DNA from: Arsenophonus endosymbiont of Aleurodicus floccissimus
GTDB taxonomy: Bacteria > Pseudomonadota > Gammaproteobacteria > Enterobacterales > Enterobacteriaceae
NCBI RefSeq assembly: GCF_900343025.1
Contig: NZ_OUND01000005.1
Coordinates: 1 to 64,000, forward strand
DNA length: 64,000 nucleotides
Direction of reading: 5' to 3'
In this document: positions 53,916 to 63,881 of the stretch, one piece after another
Layout of the letters: each line of letters starts with the position of its first letter
Numbering within the stretch: the stretch's first letter is position 1
Notes under the pieces: model-generated
Seen by the model: only the letters and a program-made list of their open reading frames with translations
What the model was told of the DNA's origin: nothing
Databases searched by the model: none
Program-made: the position numbers and the translations under genes

Positions 53916-54721
53916 TTATAGTTCTGGCAGATTACGGCCGTAATAAATTTCTTGCATCTCTTTTTTTAACAGATAAGTAATCTGTTTTTTTTTTTCTCAA
54001 CAGCCAGCTGTTCTGCGGTTGTATTAAACAAATAGTTATTAAGATTAAGCTCAAAGTTTTTTAGCATCATTTTAGTATGGAAAAGATTTTCCTGATAGAG
54101 GTTAACATCTATCATATAGTACTGAGACTGAAATTCTTCTGGCATATAATTTTGGATGGAATTTATTTCGTGATCAATATAGAGTTTGATGCCATTAACA
54201 TCGCGCGTAAAATCACGAACACGATAATCAATAGTAACAATATCTGATTCAAGTTGATGAATAAGATAGTTAAGAGTTTTTAATGGCGAAATTACGCCAC
54301 AAGTGGAAACTTCGATATCCGCTCTAAAAGTGCATATACCATCCTCTGGATGGCTTTCTGGGTAAGTGTGAACACAATATGACTTTTATCCAGATGAGCA
54401 ACAATAGAATCGGGTAATGGTCCAGGATTTTCAGTGTTATCTACATCTTTTGGATTTGTTGAATTTGCACTGATCAAAATGGTAACGCTGGCACCTTGAA
54501 GCTTATCATAATCCTGACGGGCAATATTCGAGATATTGGCGTCAATAATAGAGCAGGTTTCGGTAAGGATTTCAGTCAAGCGTGTTGCATTATATTGTTC
54601 ATCAATATAATGCCAAATAACTATGGCGATCTGCTGCTGTTTTGGCATAACAGATATCATATATACAGAAACTTAGGCTTTTAGTTAAATTGTTAAAGCC
54701 ATGTAATTTCAATTTTTGCAA
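53916..54721 (-). pseudogene. speD: speD remnant, S-adenosylmethionine decarboxylase
   Basis: Start TTG (as in E. coli speD) with a near-perfect AGGAGGT upstream: [20 protein letters not shown], then [16 protein letters not shown], where a frameshift near 54640 intervenes. The next frame gives [20 protein letters not shown] and [15 protein letters not shown], shifts again before the cleavage-site Ser, and then reads [33 protein letters not shown] and REIYYGRN-like EIYYGRNLPEL. The self-cleaving pyruvoyl site (ADIEVSTCG, Ser) is still readable but separated from the N-terminal half. At least three frameshifts. Confidence 0.93.
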
Positions 54722-54760
54722 TTTATTTCACCACCTCCTATTGAGTAAAACTAAACTTTT

Positions 54761-55601
54761 TTAGCGAGTAAATCCAGTAAGTACCGTGGTAAAGCGAAGC
54801 TGGCTAGATACAGTGCTGGTGTAATAGCGACAAATAATTTCTGCTTTTTTAAAACGATTTTCCAATATTTGCAAGGTTATTTGACGTAATTTTGCTGTTT
54901 GGCTTGCCCAGGCAAAGGTCATCATACCCCCATAGTAAGACGGTATAGCGGCTTGATAAAAGCTGCAATCATTAAAGTAATTAGATAGTTTTTTATAACT
55001 ATTAATCACTTTATCTTGTTGCAAGAAACAAACATCATTTTGTGCAACAAAAATGCCATTTTCATTCAGGCAGTTGACACAAATTTGAGGTAAATAAGCC
55101 TTCTCCTGGTCCGATAGGATCGGTGCAATCAGAAATGATAAGGTCAAATTTTGCTGGGTTGTTTTAACGAAATTGACGCATTATCAATGACTAATTTAAA
55201 ATGCGGATCATTATAAGCGGCTGCATTATGATTGGGTAGATATTGGCGACAAAATTCCACTACACCCGCATCAATTTCTACCATAGTGATGTTTTCTAAA
55301 TATTGATGGCGACATACTTCACGTAGCATTCCTCCATCACCCCCGCCAATTATTAGTACTTTTTAGCGCAGCCATGGGCAAATAGAGGGACATGAGTCAT
55401 CATTTAGTGATATACAAATTCATCCTGTTCAGTTGTTTGTACTACGCCATCAAGAGCCATAATCCGGGCCCCATCTCAGCATTTTCAAAAATAATCAGAT
55501 TTTGGTAAGCTGTTTTATTATGGTACAGTATATTATCGATAGTAAAATATTGACCATACATTATGGTGGAGTATTTCGAGCCAAATTTCTTTTTTTGACA
55601 T
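54761..55601 (-). pseudogene. speE: speE remnant, spermidine synthase
   Basis: [14 protein letters not shown] begins the gene. Frameshifts and a TAA (VYH-stop-MMTHVPLF) break the first third. [20 protein letters not shown] then [18 protein letters not shown] carries the dcSAM/MTA site. After SLKQPSKI a stop and shift lose the catalytic-Asp segment ([13 protein letters not shown], still partly readable as [15 protein letters not shown] out of frame). The C-terminus has [12 protein letters not shown] and [17 protein letters not shown]. Upstream of speD on the same strand, the E. coli operon order. Confidence 0.9.
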
Positions 55602-55706
55602 ACTTGTCTTCTAACAGAATTAAAAAAGCGTAGCTAATAATTTGTTTCGTTTCAATGGTCAGCGGTCAGCTAGAAATTTCTTATCTAAATGGACGAAAGA
55701 AAGTAT

Positions 55707-56060
55707 TTATTTTACATAGGCAAATAGTGCTAAAGCGTCATTGGCAAGCACCCGGCATTTCTTTTTACGAGGGATAGGGATTTTTTTTAAGTCATCATAA
55801 CTCTCTTCATTTAATTTTGCCATGGCACTTTTGTCGTAATTACTTATATCCCAATGATTACTCTGGGCAAAATAGAAGATTGCTCTTTCAATTTCGTGAT
55901 CAGGAATTTGTGAGTAACCACAATCATGCTTTAAAAATATATAAACAGCTGTTAAATCAGCTAGATTTTCTGTTTCATTTATTGATAGGGCAAATGCTTT
56001 GGTTGAAAAAACAAACCAAAAAAGCAGAGTTATATGTGAAATAAAAATAATTTTACGCAT
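55707..56060 (-). CDS. yacC: YacC, PulS/OutS-type pilotin-like protein
   Basis: 117 residues, close to E. coli YacC. Signal peptide (MRKIIFISHITLLFWFVFST...FA), then the pilotin-like helical domain: NLADLTAVYIFLKHDCGYSQ, the YFAQSNHWDISNYD helix, and CRVLANDALALFAYVK with the second conserved Cys. Pilotins place secretins in the outer membrane, but no secretin gene is in view, so the partner is unknown. Sits between speE and divergent cueO as in E. coli. Intact. Confidence 0.9.
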   Translation of the reverse strand: MRKIIFISHITLLFWFVFSTKAFALSINETENLADLTAVYIFLKHDCGYSQIPDHEIERAIFYFAQSNHWDISNYDKSAMAKLNEESYDDLKKIPIPRKKKCRVLANDALALFAYVK

Positions 56061-56292
56061 TCAGTTATTTGTATAATTTAAATATCAATTTATTCTATTA
56101 ATAGTTATAGCACTATTATGTATACTTTTTTTTAGCAAAACTAGATAAATATATTGTCATAGTAGATAAAAAATATTGGCTTGACTTTCTCCAGAAGTGG
56201 AACCTCTATATTTTAGTGAAATTATCTATTTTCTACCATTTCACTTCTATACCTTATCTTATTAGGGGCTAATAATAAAGGAGCAAGCTATA

Positions 56293-57865
56293 TTGCGTCG
56301 GGATTTTATGAAACTGGCAGCGGCAATAGGTTCAGTAAGCTTATTACCAACCTAGAGTCGCGCTGCATTGTCTGCAACTCAATATCCTTCTTTACCTATT
56401 CCACTATTATTATGGCCGGATAATTATGGCAAAATTAAGATCCTGGTTACGCAAGGTAAAACGCAATTTTTACCAGCAAAATCAGCGCTAACATGGGGTT
56501 ATAATGGATCGTTATTAGGACCAACTATTAAGCTTAAATCAGGCCAGCGTGTCACTATTGATATTGATAATCAGTTATCCGAGGCTACCGCATTGCATTG
56601 GCACGGACTAAAGATCCCCGGCGAGGTTGATGGTGGCCCTCATTCGATAATTAAACCAAATTCGGTGAGGAGGGTTAATTTTATGGTTAACCAATCCGAG
56701 GCAACTTGTTGGTTTCATCCGCATCCTCATGGCAAAACGGGTTATCAAGTTGCCATGGGGTTGGAGGGTTTAGTATTAATTGAGGATGAGAATAGCCAAT
56801 CACTCAAATTGCCAAATCAATGGGGCATTAATGATATTCCGGTCATTTTGCAGGATAAACGTTTAAATAGCACAGGGCAGATAGATTATCAGCTTGATGT
56901 AATGAGTGCCGCTGTTGGCTGGTTTGGTAATACTATGTTGACTAATGGCGTTGTATTACCCAGACATACAGCACCTAAGGGTTGGTTACGTTTACGTTTT
57001 CTTAATGGTTGTAATGCCAGAAGTTTAAATCTGGCAACCAGTGATGGACGTAAAATATATGTTATTGTTAGTGATGGTGGATTGTTAAATGAACCTGTTG
57101 CAGTCGATCAATTACCGATGATAAGTGCCGAACGCTTTGAGGTACTGATAGATGCCTCGAATGGTAAAGCGTTTGATATTGTTACATTGCCCGTCAAACA
57201 AATGGCTATGACAATTGCACCTTTTGATCAGCCGCTAGCCTTGTTGCATATTGAGCCTGGATTGAATGCGAGAGCGACTTTCTTACCTGATAGCTTAGCT
57301 TCTATTGCCTTATTGCCTGATTTGGCTGGTATTAAACAGCGTCAATTGCATTTAATGATGGATGCCCGTTTAGATATGCAAGGGATGATGGCGCTGAAAA
57401 AACAGTATGGTTAGCAGGTTTTGGCAGGTATGAATATGTATGGCCATCACAATATGATGAATAGCAACGGCAATCATTATATGCAGAATAGTCATCAGCA
57501 AGGCAAAGTCATGAATCAACCCCTCGATTTTCAGCATACAAACAGTATTAATGACCGACCTTTTTCAATGAATGAATTGACATTTAATGTCGTTATAGGT
57601 CAATATGAACGCTGGCTCATTTCCGGTCGGGGTGACATAATGTTACATCCTTTTCATATTCATGGAACCCAATTTCGGATCCTTAGCGAGAATTGTCAAG
57701 CTGTGGCTCCTCACCGACAAGGGTGGAAAGATACTGTACGAGTTGATGGCGATATCAGTGAGGTGCTAGTAAAATTTGATCATGTAGCAACATCCTTATA
57801 TGGCACATTATCATTTATTAGAGCATGAAGATACAGGCATGATGGTCAGATTCTCTGTTAGCTAA
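56293..57865 (+). pseudogene. cueO: cueO remnant, periplasmic multicopper oxidase
   Basis: Start TTG behind AAGGAG: LRRDFMKLAAAIGSVSLLPT is the twin-arginine signal, ended by TAG at about 56354. A 348-codon frame then covers cupredoxin domains 1 and 2 ([32 protein letters not shown]). TAG after KKQYG (57412) is followed in frame by the Met/His-rich insert ([14 protein letters not shown]) and [15 protein letters not shown] frameshift near 57800 precedes [18 protein letters not shown]. In that last motif the type 1 copper Cys (AHCHLLEH) is Tyr. Two stops, one shift and a lost copper ligand. Confidence 0.93.
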
Positions 57866-57968
57866 GATATTAACTATTTTATTTATGTTGTTAATCAATA
57901 TTGAGTGAGGCCATTTTATCGCGTCTTTATTGTCCTTATGTTAGAATCTATGGTTTTTATTTCCATGA

Positions 57969-58517
57969 ATGCCTAAAGTTATGAAACAAATTGTAGAAGT
58001 CATGATCTCAGAAGCGGCGGTTAAACAACGTATTGATGAGATGGCAAAAGAGATTGTTAAACATTATAGATCATTGCAAGATGAGTTGGTGTTGGTTGGT
58101 CTTTTGAAAGGCTCTTTTATTTTTATGGCTGATTTATGTCGTAAAATTGATATCCCGCATGAAGTCGATTTTATGACAGTATCAAGTTATGGCAATCGGA
58201 TGACTTCAACTCACGATGTGAAAATTATTAAGGATCTGGATGAAGATATTCGTGGCAAGCATGTTCTGATTGTTGAAGATATTATTGATTCTGGTAATAC
58301 ACTCAAGAAAGTCCGTGAAATTCTAAAATTACGTGACCCTAAATCTGTCGCTACTTGTACGTTATTAGACAAACCTTTTCGACGTGAAGTAGAGGTTCCT
58401 GTTGAATGGATTGGTTATGCTATTCAAGAAGAATTTGTTGTTGGTTATGGTATTGACTATGCGCAGCAATATCGACATTTACCCTATATCGGGCATGTTA
58501 TTTTACTAGACGATTAA
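57969..58517 (+). CDS. hpt: hypoxanthine phosphoribosyltransferase
   Basis: 182 residues from [13 protein letters not shown], matching the longer E. coli start (MVRDMKHTVEVMI); the ATG at 57981 is the other possibility. Converts hypoxanthine (and guanine) with PRPP to the monophosphate in purine salvage. The PRPP motif [14 protein letters not shown], the flexible-loop region [12 protein letters not shown] and the LVGLLKGSF segment are intact, and it ends IGHVILLDD. Purine salvage from the host would favour keeping it. Convergent with can. Intact. Confidence 0.96.
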   Translation: MPKVMKQIVEVMISEAAVKQRIDEMAKEIVKHYRSLQDELVLVGLLKGSFIFMADLCRKIDIPHEVDFMTVSSYGNRMTSTHDVKIIKDLDEDIRGKHVLIVEDIIDSGNTLKKVREILKLRDPKSVATCTLLDKPFRREVEVPVEWIGYAIQEEFVVGYGIDYAQQYRHLPYIGHVILLDD

Positions 58518-58540
58518 ACGGTAGTGTTATTTATTAGCTG

Positions 58541-58568
58541 AAAAAATCGAACGTTAGTTCGATTTTTT
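58541..58568. terminator. bidirectional terminator between hpt and can
   Basis: A 12-bp perfect stem AAAAAATCGAAC with GTTCGATTTTTT and a GTTA loop. Runs of A and T on the arms give a U-tract in both directions, suiting the two convergent genes. Confidence 0.92.
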
Positions 58569-58575
58569 GCGGTGT

Positions 58576-59238
58576 TTATTTTTGCTGGTTTAATTTAGCA
58601 ATAGCTTGTCGATAAGTGAGTTCAAGTTGTTCACGGCTATTAGCGCTAACATCAAGATCATTGATGTATGCCATTATTTATACCATAGACCCAGCCATGA
58701 ATGATGACGTTTTGGCTGCGTCGCCAGGCCGGTTGTATTATTGTTGGTAATGACCAAGATTATAAACTTGCTCGATGACATTGAGTTCACATAAACGATT
58801 TGCCCGTTCTTGCGGAGCTAGTTCACCTAAAATTGAGCTATGTTTAAACAAGATATCACGCACATGCAATAGCCAGTTATTAATTAGGCCCTGTTCAGTA
58901 TTATCAATTGTAGCTTCAATACCACCACAACCATAGTGACCACAAATGATAATGTGTTCAACGTTTAGTACGTCAACAGCATATTGGATAACAGATAGGT
59001 AATTTAAATCAGTATGTATCACCAAATTGGCGACATGGCGACATTGCAATGGACAAATAGATCGCCTGGTGCTGCTTTAATTAATTTTTCGGCCGGCACC
59101 CCAGCTGTCAAAGCAGCCTATCCACAGAAAATGTGGATTTTGAAATTTTGCTAATTCTTTAAAAAAAGAGGTATTTTCTTTGGTTACCGATTCTAACCAC
59201 TGTAGATTGTTTTCAAACAGTTGTTTAATTTTTTTCAT
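58576..59238 (-). pseudogene. can: can remnant, beta-carbonic anhydrase
   Basis: A zinc enzyme hydrating CO2. MKKIKQLFENNLQWLESVTK and FLWIGCFDS begin in one frame (Cys and Asp zinc ligands), then a shift gives [18 protein letters not shown]. At NVA an 8-base unit ATGTCGCC is present twice in tandem (near 59032-59047), shifting to the main frame: [31 protein letters not shown] (His and Cys ligands), [14 protein letters not shown] [17 protein letters not shown] and further shifts break the C-terminus ([20 protein letters not shown]). At least four lesions. E. coli order hpt-can-yadG-yadH is kept. Confidence 0.93.
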
Positions 59239-59404
59239 CGTAATTCACGTGGATTAGTTATGTTTAACTGCGATAATAATCATATACAAGATCAATTTAT
59301 TTTTTAATATTTACTAGCTGTTAGTTATAGTTTAATTGAAAAGGATTGCTAATGGTGTAATTTATTATCATGTATGGAATAAAAATAGATAAGAAAGGTT
59401 TTTT

Positions 59405-60313
59405 ATGACTTATGCTTTAGAACTGCTTCAGCTTACAAAAACCTATCCTGGTGGTGTGAAAGCATTAACCGGCATTGATTTACAGGTTGAGGTAGGCGAT
59501 TTTTATGCCTTACTAGGACCTAATGGTGCTGGTAAGTCAACTACAATTGGTATTATCAGTTCATTAGTCAATAAAACGAGCGGTAAAGTGAGAGTGTTTG
59601 GCTATGATCTTGATAAAGACGTGGTGAATGTTAAGAGTCAATTGGGACTAGTGCCACAAGAGTTTAATTTTAATCCGTTTGAAACGGTATTACAGATAGT
59701 GCTGAATCAAGCAGGTTATTATGGGGTTCCGCGTTCGTTAGCCTTGTCTCGAGCAGAAATGTATCTTTCTCAATTGGCTTTGTGGAATAAACGTAATGAG
59801 CCTGCGCGAGATCTCTCCGGTGGCATGAAACGACGTTTAATGATTGCTCGCGCATTAATGCATCAACCAAAGTTATTAATTTTGGATGAACCAACCGCAG
59901 GGGTCGATATTGAGCTGCGCCGTTCGATGTGGAGTTTTTTAAAGACTTTAAACGCGCAAGGCACCACCATTATTTTAACGACCCATTATCTGGAAGAAGC
60001 GGAAATGTTATGTCGTAATATTGGTATTATTCAATATGGAGAATTGATTGAGAATACCAGTATGAAAAAACTACTTAATCAGTTGGAGTCAGAGACGTTT
60101 ATTTTTGATATGGCGCCAAAAAGTCCTATTCCTAAATTAGATGGTTATAAATTCAGGCTGGTAGATACTTCAACACTAGAAGTTGATGTATTTCGAGATC
60201 AAGGCATGAATGGTTTATTTAACCAATTTTCTGAGCACGGAATACAGATAACCAGTATGCGTAATAAGGTAAATCGTTTGGAGGAATTATTTGTTGGTTT
60301 AATGAATAAATAG
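59405..60313 (+). CDS. yadG: YadG, ABC transporter ATP-binding protein
   Basis: 302 residues. Walker A GPNGAGKST (about 39-47), Q-loop LVPQEFNFNPF, signature LSGGMKRRL, Walker B LLILDEPTAGVD and switch His in TTHYLEEAEML are all intact. It pairs with the permease YadH 32 bases downstream. The ABC-2 type exporter's substrate is unknown in E. coli too. An AAGAAAGG ribosome site precedes the ATG. Intact. Confidence 0.95.
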   Translation: MTYALELLQLTKTYPGGVKALTGIDLQVEVGDFYALLGPNGAGKSTTIGIISSLVNKTSGKVRVFGYDLDKDVVNVKSQLGLVPQEFNFNPFETVLQIVLNQAGYYGVPRSLALSRAEMYLSQLALWNKRNEPARDLSGGMKRRLMIARALMHQPKLLILDEPTAGVDIELRRSMWSFLKTLNAQGTTIILTTHYLEEAEMLCRNIGIIQYGELIENTSMKKLLNQLESETFIFDMAPKSPIPKLDGYKFRLVDTSTLEVDVFRDQGMNGLFNQFSEHGIQITSMRNKVNRLEELFVGLMNK

Positions 60314-60345
60314 CATCCACTATCGATAAAGTAAGGGGAAAATAG

Positions 60346-61116
60346 ATGACTCAGCTCTACTGGGTGGCGATGAAAACCATCTGGATTAAAGAAATAACAC
60401 GTTTTGCGCGTATTTGGGTACAAACTTTACTACCACCAGTGATCACTATGTCGCTCTATTTTATTATCTTTGGTAGTTTAATTGGTTCAAGAATTGGCAA
60501 TATGGATGGCGTTAATTACATGCAGTTTATTGTTCCTGGCTTGATTATGATGTCAGTGATCACTAACGCTTATGCTAATGTTTGCTCTTCTTTTTTTGGT
60601 GCAAAATTCCAAAAAAGCATTGAAGAATTGCTGGTTTCTCCAGTTCCCACCCATATTGTGATAATTGGTTTTGTTGGCGGTGGAGTTGTTAGAGGGGTAT
60701 TGGTTGGTCTTTTGGTCACCTTGGTTTCGCTCTTTTTTGTCCCATTACATATTTATTCATTATGGGTGGTAATTATTACTGTATTAATGATAGCAATTTT
60801 ATTTTCATTAGCTGGATTGGTGAACGCGATATTTGCCAAAACATTTGATGATATTAGCATTATTCCTACCTTTGTCTTAACACCATTAACGTATTTAGGT
60901 GGTGTTTTTTATTCTTTGTCACTTTTGCCTGAATTTTGGCAAATGGTATCTAAGCTTAATCCGATTGTCTATATGATCAGCGGGTTACGTTATGGATTTC
61001 TTGGCATTAGCGATGTTGAATTATCTATTACCTTATCAGTATTAGTGATTTTCATTGTTATCTTATATACCATAACTTGGTACTTAATTGAAAAAGGACG
61101 AGGATTAAGAACGTAA
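60346..61116 (+). CDS. yadH: YadH, ABC-2 type transporter permease
   Basis: 256 residues with six membrane segments, normal for YadH. The N-terminus MTQLYWVAMKTIWIKEITRF and the ABC-2 block PLTYLGGVFYSLSLLP then LNPIVYMISGLRYGFLG are typical. It forms the membrane part of an exporter with YadG. Preceded by AAGGGGAAAATAG. Intact. Confidence 0.95.
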   Translation: MTQLYWVAMKTIWIKEITRFARIWVQTLLPPVITMSLYFIIFGSLIGSRIGNMDGVNYMQFIVPGLIMMSVITNAYANVCSSFFGAKFQKSIEELLVSPVPTHIVIIGFVGGGVVRGVLVGLLVTLVSLFFVPLHIYSLWVVIITVLMIAILFSLAGLVNAIFAKTFDDISIIPTFVLTPLTYLGGVFYSLSLLPEFWQMVSKLNPIVYMISGLRYGFLGISDVELSITLSVLVIFIVILYTITWYLIEKGRGLRT

Positions 61117-61854
61117 TCACTAGTGCACAGTGCGATAAATATATAAGGAATTGAGCTATTTTTTAGCGCTTCTGCTGAATTTTCTTTATGTTGCTGTTAT
61201 GGTTTTTGTTTTTTCTGATAATGTTGCTTAGTTTTATAGATAATGGTAAAAGTTTATAATGGCGTGTCGTGTGGCAGGCGTAAATAAAAATAATAAAAAA
61301 ATTCAGCTTAATTTTAAGGTGTTGGAACCGATAGTAGTTTATCTATTTCTATAGTAATTTGTTTTCTATTATAATTTGAATTTAATTTTTTAACTGTAAA
61401 AAGTTTATAAACGTCGATTATTTGTTTTATTTTAAAAACTATCTATTTTTTTATTTTATGCTGTTAATTTTTTTACTGTAAGCTGGTGAATATTTTAAAT
61501 TATTACACTAACATAAGTTAAGTCCAACTCTTTTTTAGCAACGGTATAGTATAATGGCAACCATTAATACCTTTGCTATTACCAGATGTTAATTATTTTT
61601 CTCGAAAATTTTTTCATTTAAATCTCATTTTAGTTACCTATTCATTTTTTCTGACAATATTAGTTGCATACAATTAATAGTTTATTACCTACGGTTGTTG
61701 GTTACTAATCGTGTTCAATTTTAAAATGGAAGTTTATTTTTTAAGTTATGCAGTGTTTAATTTACGGTAACAATTTCATTATTAATGAAATTTTATTATT
61801 AAATATTACGATCGATATATAGCTTGCCCATAGCCAATTGAATCATTGGCTAAA
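61117..61854. other. AT-rich intergenic region between yadH and folK
   Basis: About 740 bases between convergent genes, where E. coli has yadI, yadE, panD and the pantothenate genes up to folK. No remnant of panB, panC or panD is recognisable. No RNA gene or array seen. Confidence 0.5.
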
Positions 61855-62334
61855 TTACCATAAAATCATCTCATTTTTAGCAACCTGCTGCAATCTATCA
61901 CTGAGTAATTCACCATCCGGAAAGCGTAGCTGAGGGGCAATTTCTGCTAAGGGATAAAGCACAAATTCTCGTTCTTTAAGGCCATAATGAGGGATAGTTA
62001 ACTGCGTTGTCTGAATAACCTGTTGGCCATATAATATAATATCCAAATCAAGAGTTCTTGGCCCCCAACGATCGGCTTTACGCACTCTACCATGCATTAA
62101 TTCAATCGATTGGGTATGTCCAAGTAGGGTTTCTGGCAATAACTCAGTATCTAACGCGATAACGGCATTGAGATAGTCAGGTTGATCTTGTGGCCCCATA
62201 GGTTTAGAGCGATAGAAAGAAGAAACGGCAATTGGTTTGGTATTCGGTAATTGCTGCAATTCTCTAATGGCACTTTGTACTTGTTGTAAGGGGTCATCTA
62301 GATTGCTGGCAATGGCGATATAAACACGTTGCAT
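61855..62334 (-). CDS. folK: 6-hydroxymethyl-7,8-dihydropterin pyrophosphokinase (HPPK)
   Basis: 159 residues, as in E. coli. Transfers pyrophosphate from ATP to the pterin in folate synthesis. The N-terminal YIAIASNLDDPLQQV (usually IGLGSNL), the substrate loop FYRSKPMGPQDQPDYLNAV and the metal site WGPRTLDLDIILYG (Asp-Leu-Asp) are intact. Stop of pcnB and start of folK are 2 bases apart, the usual pcnB-folK pair. Intact. Confidence 0.96.
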   Translation of the reverse strand: MQRVYIAIASNLDDPLQQVQSAIRELQQLPNTKPIAVSSFYRSKPMGPQDQPDYLNAVIALDTELLPETLLGHTQSIELMHGRVRKADRWGPRTLDLDIILYGQQVIQTTQLTIPHYGLKEREFVLYPLAEIAPQLRFPDGELLSDRLQQVAKNEMILW

Positions 62335-62336
62335 AT

Positions 62337-63881
62337 TTAATTAACTCTGTTGTGTTTTATCGGTTTACAGTTGGTGTGATTTCGACGACGTGTCCAGTTA
62401 CGACGATGAGTCGGTATATTTCCTAGCTCTGAGATCATTTCATGCTGTAGGTTGTTATTGGCTTGTTGAAACTCAGCCCACCAATGAGCCAGTTCTTCTA
62501 ATTCACGTCGTTGTTCCACGTTGGCTCGTAGCTCCAGGAGATCAAACGCTGCGCGAAATTTTGGATGTTCAAGTAGCTTATCTGCTTTTTTCCCTTGGCG
62601 CCGTGGTAGTCGTAATTGTAGCTGCCAGATATCGCGCATTGTTGAAGTAAGCCGTTTAGGGATAGCGATAGAACGGTATTGTTCATCGAGGATATCATTC
62701 ATTGCGATCGCGAAAGCTTCGTAATAGGGTAAGCCACTTTCCTGAGAAAGCCTTTCGGCATGTTCTACCAGTGGATACCATAACATGGTAGAAAATAAGA
62801 ATGCAGGATTAACGCGTTTATTATTTTTTATTCGATAATCAGTATTTTGCAGCACCTGATTAATGATAAGTTCCATCGGTGAATCATCATTGGCGGTGAA
62901 GTGTCGTTCAACTAACGGAAACAATGATTGAAAGAGACTATAACGCCTTAGTTGTTGATAGGTTTGATAACCTTGACCAGTCTGAAGTAATTTGAGCGAC
63001 TCTTCAAATAGACGTGCAGAAGGAATGTCTTTTAATAAAAATGCCAGTTGTGGAATAGGCTTGGCAGTTTCAACATCAATTTGCATATTCAGTTTGCAGG
63101 CAAATCGAATAGCGCGTAGCATCCTAACGGGATCTTCTCGATAACGAATTTTTGGATCACCTATTAAACGAATAGTGCCGTTTTTTAGATCCTCAAATCC
63201 ACCAACATAATCGCGTAGGGTAAAATCGTTAATTCGGTAATAAAGGCTATTGATGGTAAAGTCGCGTCGAATGGCATCGTCTTCAATGTTACCAAAAATA
63301 TTATCTCGCAGTAACATACCACTTTGTGCCTGGTGAGCCATATCTTTATTATTAGTATCAGTTTGTTCATGAGAACCACGAAAAGTAGCAACTTCGATGA
63401 TTTCATAACCAAACATGATATGCGCTAAACGAAAACGGCGTCCGACTAAACGACAATTACGAAATAATTTGCGAATTTGTTCAGGTGTCGCATTTGTAGT
63501 AACGTCAAAGTCTTTAGGTTTTTTACCTAATAGTAAATCTCTGACGCTACCACCGACCAGATAGGCTTCATAGCCAGCATTATTTAGACGATAAAGCACT
63601 TTCAGTGCATTGTCACTGATGTCTCTTCGCGAAATAGGATGCTTATCGCGCGGAACTATGGATATTGAAGTATTTATAGCAGAATCGGGTGTAAATTTAT
63701 CTGCTAATTGAGCACTTTTAATGGTTTTTGTACTCCGATATCTTTTTGTTAGTAAAGCTTTTACCTTAGTTTTGGACTTTGTATCAGTCGCAGAACTATC
63801 ATAAGATTTCTGTTTATTTCGATTGTTTTTTTCTTCTCGTATCAATAAATTACGACAGAAATTGGCTACCCGGGTAAAAAT
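62337..63881 (-). CDS. pcnB: poly(A) polymerase I, ATT start codon
   Basis: 514 residues when started at [23 protein letters not shown] aligns directly with the E. coli start ([17 protein letters not shown]), and E. coli pcnB is known to begin at AUU. GAGGTG lies upstream. The first ATG in frame (63845) would drop this conserved start. Nucleotidyltransferase motif [20 protein letters not shown] with its Asp pair, then [31 protein letters not shown] and [15 protein letters not shown] Ser/Lys-rich insert of about 40 residues after the N-terminus is longer than in E. coli. Adds poly(A) to RNA 3' ends. Intact. Confidence 0.93.
   Translation of the reverse strand: MFTRVANFCRNLLIREEKNNRNKQKSYDSSATDTKSKTKVKALLTKRYRSTKTIKSAQLADKFTPDSAINTSISIVPRDKHPISRRDISDNALKVLYRLNNAGYEAYLVGGSVRDLLLGKKPKDFDVTTNATPEQIRKLFRNCRLVGRRFRLAHIMFGYEIIEVATFRGSHEQTDTNNKDMAHQAQSGMLLRDNIFGNIEDDAIRRDFTINSLYYRINDFTLRDYVGGFEDLKNGTIRLIGDPKIRYREDPVRMLRAIRFACKLNMQIDVETAKPIPQLAFLLKDIPSARLFEESLKLLQTGQGYQTYQQLRRYSLFQSLFPLVERHFTANDDSPMELIINQVLQNTDYRIKNNKRVNPAFLFSTMLWYPLVEHAERLSQESGLPYYEAFAIAMNDILDEQYRSIAIPKRLTSTMRDIWQLQLRLPRRQGKKADKLLEHPKFRAAFDLLELRANVEQRRELEELAHWWAEFQQANNNLQHEMISELGNIPTHRRNWTRRRNHTNCKPIKHNRVN

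Noticed and set aside
62390..62724. Plus- and minus-strand frames of 66-86 codons within pcnB
   Set aside because: Shadows of the intact pcnB coding sequence.
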